Positions 28,327 to 36,500 of a stretch of DNA of 64,000 bases are shown in pieces. The translations under genes were made by a program, and so were the position numbers. The notes under the pieces are model-generated. The model saw only the letters and a program-made list of their open reading frames with translations. It had not been told where the DNA came from and did not search any database. Positions within the stretch are counted from its first letter, which is position 1; the number at the start of each line of letters is the position of its first letter. Origin of the DNA: Cardinium hertigii_C (GTDB lineage: Bacteria; Bacteroidota; Bacteroidia; Cytophagales; Amoebophilaceae); assembly GCF_050864855.1 (NCBI RefSeq), contig NZ_JBOZWW010000058.1, positions 83,205-147,204 on the forward strand, read 5' to 3'.

Positions 28327-29160
28327 ATGCATTCCTCTAGCATAACGTTTATCTTATATAGGTTGCTCTTATTTTGCTTACTCCCGAACTATAGTCATGG
28401 TTATACCAACTCATATTCATCTATAAAAAAAATTGACAATAAGCTGTATATAGCAATTAAAGAAGATGATATAGATGCAGTAAAATCTTTACTACAAGAT
28501 CCAACAGTTGATCTACATACGCAATACAATTATATTCAAGATCCTCTTCATTGGGCAGCAGCAAATGGTCATGTAAAAGTGGTCAAAGGATTACTAGCCG
28601 CCAAAGGTATAGAGGTCAATCCAAAAGACCAATATGGGGCTACCCCCCTTCATTGGGCAGAAGTAAATGGCCATGTAAAAGTCGTTAAAGCATTACTAGC
28701 CACTAAAGGTATAGCAATCAATCCAAAAAATAAATATGACCATACTCCACTTCATGTTGCAGCAGATCAAGGTGATGTAGAAATGGTAAAAACTTTACTA
28801 GACACTAAAGATATGTTGGTCAATCTAAAAGATAAAGATGATCGTACACCTCTCCATTTCTCAGCATATAACGGTCATCTAGGAGTAGTAAAAGCCTTAA
28901 TAGCCCATAAAAGTATTCTCGTCAATCAAAAAGATACAAACGGCAATACCCTGCTTCATCATCCAACATCACGCCATGATCTAAAAGTGGTAAAAGCTTT
29001 ACTGGATGCTAAAAGCATTAATGTCAATCAAAAAAACCATAATGGCAAAACAGCCTTTGATATAGCTAGGGAAAAGAACCACGCAGAATGCCTTGCGATT
29101 ATAGAACAGACGCTAAAAAGCATAGATAAGAAGGTTGCAATCAAATTTTCACTTCTATAA
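28327..29160 (+). CDS. secreted ankyrin-repeat protein
   Basis: This 277-residue protein begins with a signal-peptide-like hydrophobic stretch (about 7-25, ITFILYRLLLFCLLPNYSHG). About six ankyrin repeats of 34-36 residues fill the rest, with near-consensus units: DPLHWAAANGHVKVVKGLL, GATPLHWAEVNGHVKVVKAL, DHTPLHVAADQGDVEMVKTL and DRTPLHFSAYNGHLGVVKAL. The similarity between adjacent units suggests recent repeat duplication. The stop codon overlaps the start of the MFS transporter gene by one base (TAATG), so the two are probably co-translated. A host-interaction role is plausible but not shown. Confidence 0.85.
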   Translation: MHSSSITFILYRLLLFCLLPNYSHGYTNSYSSIKKIDNKLYIAIKEDDIDAVKSLLQDPTVDLHTQYNYIQDPLHWAAANGHVKVVKGLLAAKGIEVNPKDQYGATPLHWAEVNGHVKVVKALLATKGIAINPKNKYDHTPLHVAADQGDVEMVKTLLDTKDMLVNLKDKDDRTPLHFSAYNGHLGVVKALIAHKSILVNQKDTNGNTLLHHPTSRHDLKVVKALLDAKSINVNQKNHNGKTAFDIAREKNHAECLAIIEQTLKSIDKKVAIKFSLL

Positions 29161-30401
29161 TGGCAAATGCACGAAAGGCACTTTTCTCCAAAGAAGAACT
29201 ATGTATAGGAGTAGCCAATCTCTTGATCCATTTTGATAATGCATTATATGGTTACTTAGTACCGATTATGGCACCTCTTTTTTTTCCTAAAAAAGAGCTA
29301 TTGGTCCAGTTGATATGGGGCTATAGTCCTTTTATTATTTCTTTTGTCGCCAAGCCTTTTGGCCTGCTCTTTTTTAGCAATATGGCGCAAAATAAAAAAG
29401 AAATGGTTGTATTGCGTTATACGCTTTTGGGTATAGGGATTAGTTTAATAGGGATGAGTTGTTTACCCATCTATAAAGGAGGATCACTATGGACAGTTGT
29501 GTTATTGTGGTTGGCCAGGGGTTGCTCAGAATTATGTGCAGCCGGTGCATATAATATTTCCAAAATCTACCTACTTAAAGGTGTAACCCTCCAACAGGCT
29601 AAAAAGCTAGCACCATTTTATGAAGTTGCTTCAATGATGGGTATTTTATTAGCTGGTGCCGTAGCGGTCTGTTTTGCATGGATCGATGATCCATTTTCAT
29701 ATTGGCGTTTTCCCTTTTTAATAGCTGCCCTATCTACGTTATGCAATATTCTTTTTTTCAGCAATAAAGCAACAGAAACGGAAAACGACCTCAACTTTAT
29801 GGCACCAAAAGCATGCGCCTATCTACCACTTTGGAAAGCACGTAAAGCCATTATACGCATCGCTATAGTGGCTGGATTTGGTTACGTGGCCTATACAATT
29901 CCCTTTCTTTTTATGAGTAGTTTTGTGCCTATGGTCACTACGGTTACCTATGGAACTATGATGGAATACCTGCCCATCTTTATGGTATTGGATATCTTGC
30001 TAATGAGCTGGATCGGTAAAATTGGTCAAAAATATGACCACAATAACCTTATGGGAGTAGCCAGTGGGCTAATCACTTTATCCATTATTCCCCTTTTTTC
30101 AGGATTACAAAACGCTTCTATCTTTTATATAACAGCAGTACGCTGTTGGTTCATTTTTCTAGGGGTTATTTTTAGCTGCTTTTTGACTATTTGGTCGAAA
30201 GAGCAAGTAGCTACAGGAACACCTTATGTTACCATAGGATTGGCTACGGTATTGGGTAGTACTTTATTTGGAAAATCTGCTACTGCTATTTGTTTCTATC
30301 TTTTTCATACATATCATACCCCTATAGCACCCGCCTGTTATATAGCCTTTTTGGCTTTTGTAGCTACACTGGTTATGACTGACTCTGCATCAGAAGGGTA
30401 A
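29160..30401 (+). CDS. MFS transporter, ProP/MHS-like
   Basis: A 413-residue polytopic protein with about 12 membrane helices. The first half has the metabolite:H+ symporter (ProP-like) features: an aspartate in helix 1 (LIHFDNALYGYLVPIMAPLF), WGYSPFIISFVAKPFGLLFF at the helix 2-3 loop, and RYTLLGIGISLIGM. Substrates in this family include proline, betaine and dicarboxylates; none can be assigned here. Intracellular symbionts often keep several such carriers to import host metabolites. It overlaps the ankyrin gene by 1 bp. An orphan IS end starts directly at its 3' end (30402). Confidence 0.82.
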   Translation: MANARKALFSKEELCIGVANLLIHFDNALYGYLVPIMAPLFFPKKELLVQLIWGYSPFIISFVAKPFGLLFFSNMAQNKKEMVVLRYTLLGIGISLIGMSCLPIYKGGSLWTVVLLWLARGCSELCAAGAYNISKIYLLKGVTLQQAKKLAPFYEVASMMGILLAGAVAVCFAWIDDPFSYWRFPFLIAALSTLCNILFFSNKATETENDLNFMAPKACAYLPLWKARKAIIRIAIVAGFGYVAYTIPFLFMSSFVPMVTTVTYGTMMEYLPIFMVLDILLMSWIGKIGQKYDHNNLMGVASGLITLSIIPLFSGLQNASIFYITAVRCWFIFLGVIFSCFLTIWSKEQVATGTPYVTIGLATVLGSTLFGKSATAICFYLFHTYHTPIAPACYIAFLAFVATLVMTDSASEG

Positions 30402-30432
30402 TATAGTGGACTGAAAAAAGCGGACAAGAAAT
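30402..30432 (+). repeat. orphan IS end (31 bp), copy 1
   Basis: TATAGTGGACTGAAAAAAG (start of the motif) followed by CGGACAAGAAAT. It matches the reverse complement of 55441-55471 at 27 of 31 positions. The leading TA and the sequence type recall IS630/mariner termini that insert at TA; no transposase accompanies it. It begins immediately after the MFS stop codon. Confidence 0.55.
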
Positions 30433-30721
30433 TATATACTTTGTTTCCGTGATATTCCGTTCTTAGGGTATTGATTTTTTAAATGTGTAATATATACATT
30501 CATAGGTTTCTGATATTTAATGCTGGAATGAAATCTGTTGTAATTGTATTTATACATGTAATGTTTAATCTCTTTAATATTTTTAAAATCATTGATAAAC
30601 AATCAGAGGCCATTGCAATAGGTTTTTAGATTTTAGGATAAAAAAGTAATTGTTAATTTTATTAAAAGATTAACTTGTATTTATTGTTTAGCTTTTGTAA
30701 TAAAAAATTTATGATATTGTT

Positions 30722-30853
30722 ATGTCAATCAAAGTAAGCGGTCAGTTAAGTTTATCAGATATATCAGCTAGTCGGCGTAAATGCAAGCATACGTTTTTTG
30801 ATCAAATCAATAATTTGATTAACTGGTCATTAGTAGAAAAATGGAATCTATAG
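30722..30853 (+). pseudogene. transposase N-terminal remnant
   Basis: A 43-codon reading frame (MSIKVSGQLSLSDI...RRKCKHTFFDQINNLINW..) ends at a TAG. The pattern 'sLsD...S.RR...FFDQIN.LI.W..vEK' is that of the start of IS5/IS4-type transposases, a different group from the intact element at 31145. Nothing after the stop continues the family, so this is a truncated relic. Confidence 0.5.
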
Positions 30854-31053
30854 CCTATAATGTATACAGAGCTCCAAATATCATTTTAAAGGGTTTTTAG
30901 GGGGATGGTATATCTAAAATATACAAATATTAACTTGAAAATCACTAAATAATCAAATTTATGCATCCTTAACCTTAAAAACTACAAAAAATACAATTTG
31001 AAACTTATCAAAAATTACAATAACTATCTATCGCAACGGTCTCAAATTATCGA

Positions 31054-31079
31054 AATTATAGCATAGCTATACTATAATT
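31054..31079. repeat. 26-bp palindrome upstream of the IS
   Basis: AATTATAG, ATAGCTAT and CTATAATT form a near-perfect palindrome with one mismatched pair. It follows a TCTATCGCAACGG motif (31028-31039 area) that recurs as TCTATTGCAACGG near 32890, also followed by a palindrome. Function unknown. Confidence 0.4.
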
Positions 31080-31104
31080 GTATCCATCAATTAATTTTAC
31101 ATTT

Positions 31105-31142
31105 CATTAACAAATAATTACATCATATTTTAGCGTCGACTA
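31105..31142 (-). repeat. diverged inverted copy of the IS left end
   Basis: The reverse complement of 31105-31142 aligns without gaps to the IS left end (31145-31182) at 29 of 38 positions, including an identical TAATTATTTGTTAAT. It abuts the intact IS head-to-head with a 2-bp spacer. It looks like the end of an older related element. Confidence 0.6.
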
Positions 31143-31144
31143 AA

Positions 31145-32699
31145 TAGTCGGTCCTGAAATACTGTATAATTATTTGTTAATCAGCAAATAAATGGTTAAA
31201 TTTGTATTGGTTAATAACCAGTTTTAGAGTTGTTTTGTATAAAAAGCTTGCAAAATAAGGATGAAATCTAAGAAAATAAATAATAGCCTTGAGCGTTTGT
31301 TTGAGCAACGCTTATCTAGTTTTCTTAACCCGAAACATCCTTTATTCCAGTTATCTGATTCGATTACTTGGCACGCCTTAGCATCAGATTTAGACCGCGG
31401 TTTTAGCTATGGACCTGGTCAACCTCCTTTGCCTATTCGTTTAATTATAGGTCTTCTCATTATCAGTCATATGTATAATATTTCTGATGAACAAGTAGTG
31501 GTTAGATGGGTAGAAAACCCTTATTGGCAATACTTTTGTGGATATGATTATTTTCAGTTTAAGGTGCCTTGTAACCCCAGTTCATTGACCCGTTGGCGCC
31601 ATAGATTAGGTCAAGAAGGTCTCAATAAAATCTTATCTATGACTATAGACTTATCGCTAAAAAAAAAAGTAGTGACCCGAAAAGAACTTGAAAAAGTTAT
31701 AGCTGATACTACTGTAATGGAGAAAAATATCCGTTACCCAACTGACTCTTCTTTGCTTAATAAAGCCAGAGAAAAACTGGTCAGTATAGCCAAGAAAACA
31801 GGTATTAAACTGCGTCAAACTTATCAGCGGTTAGGTCTATCTATTAAACGTAAAGTTGATAGGTATGCTCATGCCAAACAGTATAAACGTTTATCCAAGG
31901 GCGTTAAAACATTAAAAACCTATCTTGGTCGGGTAATAAGAGATGTAGAACGTTCTATAGCATCCTGTGATGATCTAATACGCAACCAATTTACGCGCCT
32001 ACTATCTATAAGTAAAAAACTTATAAATCAATCAAAAAATAGTAAAGATAAAGTTTATAGTATCCATGAACCCTCGGTCTACTGTGTGAGTAAAGGTAAG
32101 TCTAGAAATCCTTATGAGTATGGTTGTAAAGTACAATTTACATTGACCCATAAAAAAGGTTTAATTGTTTCTACAGAAGCGATACATCCTAATGCTTATG
32201 ATGGCCATACTTTAGAGAAGAGTTTATTACAAGCCGAGCAATTATCTGGTACCAAGGTAAAATATGCTTTCGTAGATAAAGCCTATAGAGGTCATAATAT
32301 TCCTGTTAATGAATGTGATATATTTATAAGTGGTTCTAAAAGGGGTATAACCCCTGCTCTAAAAAAAGCTATAAAAAGAAGATCTTCTATTGAACCGCAT
32401 ATCGGTCATATGAAAGCCGATGGTAAATTATCCGTTAACTATTTGAAAGGTATTTTAGGAGATAAACTTAACGTTATTTTATGTGCTATTGCTCATAACC
32501 TACGACTGATTACAAGAAAATTATTCTTAATACCCTCACAGTCAAATAAATTAAAACCTATATAATTAAAATTCTTAATCCAAAACCAGTTATACCTATA
32601 TCTTGGGTAAGAAAAATAGAGCGCCTGATAAACCATATATATTATAAAGAAATATCCATTCAATAAATTTATTCAAAAATAATATTTCAGGGCCGACTA
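31145..32699 (+). mobile_element. intact IS5-like insertion sequence
   Basis: The element is bounded by 17-bp terminal inverted repeats: TAGTCGGTCCTGAAATA at 31145-31161 and TATTTCAGGGCCGACTA at 32683-32699 (one mismatch). It carries one transposase gene (31261-32565). No target-site duplication is obvious at the flanks, perhaps because an older related end lies right next to it. A second copy, identical over the visible 220 bp, begins at 63780, so the element has moved recently. Confidence 0.9.
31261..32565 (+). CDS. IS5/IS4-type DDE transposase
   Basis: The 434-residue protein has the DUF772-like N-terminal domain (PPLPIRLIIGLLIISHMYNI, WVENPYWQYFCGYDYF, PSSLTRWRHRLGQEGL) and a DDE catalytic core. 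The likely triad is D149 (VIADTTVME), D339 (YAFVDKAYRGH) and E378 (RRSSIEPHIGHMK). The last fits the R(3)E(6)K signature of IS4/IS5 transposases. A long helical insertion (about 165-270) separates the first Asp from the rest. The gene is intact and complete, so the element may be active. Confidence 0.9.
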   Translation: MKSKKINNSLERLFEQRLSSFLNPKHPLFQLSDSITWHALASDLDRGFSYGPGQPPLPIRLIIGLLIISHMYNISDEQVVVRWVENPYWQYFCGYDYFQFKVPCNPSSLTRWRHRLGQEGLNKILSMTIDLSLKKKVVTRKELEKVIADTTVMEKNIRYPTDSSLLNKAREKLVSIAKKTGIKLRQTYQRLGLSIKRKVDRYAHAKQYKRLSKGVKTLKTYLGRVIRDVERSIASCDDLIRNQFTRLLSISKKLINQSKNSKDKVYSIHEPSVYCVSKGKSRNPYEYGCKVQFTLTHKKGLIVSTEAIHPNAYDGHTLEKSLLQAEQLSGTKVKYAFVDKAYRGHNIPVNECDIFISGSKRGITPALKKAIKRRSSIEPHIGHMKADGKLSVNYLKGILGDKLNVILCAIAHNLRLITRKLFLIPSQSNKLKPI

Positions 32700-33234
32700 C
32701 TTACCCTCTACTGCTGGTGCTAAACCTTTCTACAAGCGTTATAGTGAACTATAAATATTTGATACACTTAACAAACCTCTTCGTTTGATTGACTCATAAC
32801 CATCATCATTCAAAAATTCTACATATAACCTTTCAAAGCATCAACATTCATTTAAACATGAAGCAATTTTTAAATCTAAATATTAATAGTCTATTGCAAC
32901 GGATTTAGTGTGATTATAGTTTACTAAACTACTAAATCTAGTAATAGAAACTTCTCTAAATAACAATAACAAAAATAATTTATTTTTTCTGATAATCAAT
33001 ATTTAATTTAATTATAATATTGGTCTTTAGCTGTTTTTACAACTAGCTATTTTTTTCAACTATAGGCATAAATTTTTTCATACGATAATCTAGATGGTAA
33101 TATTTTCGATTAATTTTAATAGATTAAATCTAGGTTCCTTTGCGAATTTGGTGAAAAGATAACGCCACAGATTTAAAAAGCAAAGGAAATGTATAAAACT
33201 TTTTTAATAACCAATCCCTGTATTCAGGTTCATA
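32700..33234. other. 535-bp AT-rich region between IS and NACHT unit
   Basis: No gene is supported. The region contains TCTATTGCAACGG at about 32890-32902, then a nested palindrome: GATTTAGT (32902-32909) pairs with ACTAAATC (32931-32938), with TAGTTTA/TAAACTA inside. The promoter of the two-gene NACHT unit should lie near the 3' end of this stretch. Confidence 0.4.
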
Positions 33235-33546
33235 ATGAGTTTAATTACTGGTCAAAAAATAGAGCATAAGATGGAGTCAATAAGAACATTTTTTCAGGCT
33301 TTATCTTTGGAGATAAAGCCAGGGGCATATGATAGATTGAATAAAGTGGAACAAGCTGCAGATGAAAGCGTATATATCAATAGTTATAATGGAAACACCT
33401 TATCCTCTATAACTATGCCAACCGGTTATACTACTATGGTTGGATGTTTTCTAAGAACACTTGGTATAAAAATGGGTATTAAAAATAGTAAAAAGACAAA
33501 TAGGTTAAAAATTACTAAAAACCCAAGCACTAAAAAAAATGAATGA
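33235..33546 (+). CDS. small protein upstream of the NACHT-ankyrin gene, unknown
   Basis: A 103-residue protein I cannot assign to a family. It starts MSLITGQKIEHKMESIRTFF and has a helical first half (about 12-45) and a Lys/Asn-rich basic tail (about 80-103). No membrane segment or signal peptide is clear. The end overlaps the 1380-residue gene by 8 bp within CTAAAAAAAATGAATGA, so the two are read as a unit by reinitiation. Alternatively they are joined by slippage on the A8 run (33532-33539): dropping one A fuses the frames. It may be a partner or the detached N-terminus of the NACHT protein. Confidence 0.55.
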   Translation: MSLITGQKIEHKMESIRTFFQALSLEIKPGAYDRLNKVEQAADESVYINSYNGNTLSSITMPTGYTTMVGCFLRTLGIKMGIKNSKKTNRLKITKNPSTKKNE

Positions 33547-36500
33547 TCCTGAGAAAAATAAACCGATTCTAAGAGACGATACAGCTAACAAAAGTAATCT
33601 CCTTTCCAAAGAAATGGATAAGGCAAAAGCTAACCGATACCCCGCCTCACAAACACAATTAGGTCCGGTATCAGATATAAAAGATACCACTAAGCAAAAA
33701 AAACTTGATCCCAATCATGCAATTTTGAAAAAAAAGTTTTGCTTAGGTGAAGCAAAAATAAACTTAGAAAAATTAACCGGTATTGATAACTTGAGTGATT
33801 TGCTTAATAAGTATGGCCTTTTAATAAAGAAAGAATTAATTAATTCGATTTACAGTGATTCAATCAAAATAGACAATAAGCCATTAAAGATTAGTGATTT
33901 AGAAGGCGCATACACTGAACTATTTGAAGCAGTCAATATAGAAACGCTGTATACCCATCTCCTTTATAATAAAGAAAAAGCGATTTATGTCATTAGTGGT
34001 ACAGATACGCACAATGAAGATAATGCGAAGAATCTATTGGTTAATAAATTAGAACAGTCTAAAAGAGAAGCTATCTGTAATCATATAGGTATTTTTACCC
34101 ATCCCTACTATACATTATCTAATAATAAAACCATACAGTTAGTAAATAGTGCATTTACAGAAAAAACGTTTAAAGAATTATGTGATCAGCATACATATAA
34201 GAAAATATATTGGATACAGTGGAATGAATCGCAATCCATCATGATGCTACAGCAGATTTATAATCCTAACTTTTACATCAATAGAAACTTTAATAAAGTT
34301 GTAATTAATAATAAGTCTAAAAGAATATACGGTCTGTCTACAACACTCACACAAGGCACAGAAGATAAATTTATATTTAGTGGTATAGTTGATGATGCTT
34401 ACGATGCCCTTGGAAAATTACTTGGAGTAAAACCTAGTCTATTTAAGAAAGATAAAATTTTTGTCAAGCAAGATGTACAAAAATCAAAAAATAAATTTGA
34501 TAGTCTTTCTGGTACAGTTCACTGGCTTGAAGTAGAAGGAGATGAAAATAATCAACAAATTATTTGGCGTAATTCTAAAGGCAGCCTAGATGGGTTACGT
34601 AATTACGTTGATAAAAAAGAATATAAAAAAGAATATGAAGAAAGCGAACTTTTGGACACTATACAAGATAGACAAGCCGTAATTATTGCTGCTGATCCAG
34701 GTATGGGCAAATCAACTACCTTAACCAGATTATATCAACTAAAATTTGGTCTAAATAACTTATCAAAACAAGGTACCTGCAACTGGGTCATTAACATAAA
34801 GCTTCAAAACCATTTAGAAGCCATTAAAAATATTAATACCAATGGTATCAATATTCTTGAATTTTTATCAGAAGTTGATAAAAATTTGCAAGATAACATT
34901 ACCCAATATTTCTTAAAATTCACTTTAGAGGCAGCAAGAAATTATAAAACAGCTTTGTTAATTATTTTCGATGGTTTTGATAAAGTAACAGATGCATCAG
35001 ATAGGAATAAAGTTACTGCTTTACTAACGCATTTAAAAAACAACACCCATGTTACGTTTTGGGTTACAACTTCTTTGGAGTATCAAAAAACATTAGAAGA
35101 TGCTTTATCCACATTTGCAGTAACCCTTAAGCCATTAGATGCTGATGCACAGAAAGATTTTTTAAAAAAAAATCTGACAAATCGTTTAAGTTTAGTCTGC
35201 AGTGAAGATGCGTTAAATATTTCTGAGGATGATACAATTGACAATAGTAAAATCGAGAAATATAGTAAAGCCTTTATAAATAAAGTACAATCTACCTTTC
35301 AAAATGATCAATCGTTTATAGGTATTCCATTGCATTTGCATTTACTGCTGACAAGTTCACAAGAAGAAAAAAACGCAGCAGCTCATATTGTAAGAAAAGA
35401 TTATATAACATCATTTAAGAACTGGGTAAGAGAGAATAACGAACCGGATTTCGGTTATATAGATAAAAACAGGTTACAGATCTGTGCAAACATTATCGAT
35501 AGAAAGTATGAGACTTATTTAAAAAAAGTAGGGATTATAGAGGATACGCAAAAAAATAAATTCAAATCTGATGCCAACAAATTGTATAAAAAATTAGCTA
35601 AAAACTTAGTCTATTCTTTACAATCAGCTATAGAAAAAAAAGATATAGATATAATTCTAGCTACTGGATTGGTTCAATTTGATCAGCATGGCTTAGGATT
35701 TATACATCCAGTCTTAGGCGAATATTTTTTATCTGAATACTATATGGATTTGATAATAAAAGAGGGTAATAGACCAAATCAAAATAAATGGGAAGTATTT
35801 TTAACAGCGATCTTAATAGATGTACAGTATAAGTCTATTCGCTCTTTTATAAATGAAAGGTTAGGAAATAAACAGCTAACTGAAACAACTTTGCAAAAGT
35901 GGGGCGAAAAGATTAAAACATTATCCAACTCAGAAGGCAATACAGGAAAGAGCAATAAACGACTTGAAGCAGAAACCCCATTACACATAGCAGCAAAAGA
36001 AGGGAATATACATATTGCTTATTTTTTGTTGAATAGCATTCAGGATGATGTAAGTTTTTTAATAAACTTTATAAAAAAACTTGACAAGGATGGCAATACG
36101 GCTTTACATATTGCTATGAGAAATAAGCATACAAATTGTTTAGATGCCTTACTAAAAAAACTTGATAACGATCCAGAAAAATTAAAAATTTTAATGGAAA
36201 TAAAAAATAATGATGGCAATACGGCTTTACATATTGCTATGAGAAATACGCATACAAATTGTTTAGATGCCTTACTAAAAAAATTTGATAATGAAACGGA
36301 AAAACTAAAAAAACTACTGGAAATACAGAACAAAAATGACAATACGGCTTTACATATTGCTATTAGAAATACGCGTACAACCTTTGCAAAAAAATTACTA
36401 AAACTTTTTGAGAACGATCCAGAAGCACTAAAAAAACTGCTGGAAATACAAAATAATGATGGAAATACAGCTTTACATACAGCCGCTGAAAAGAATCATC

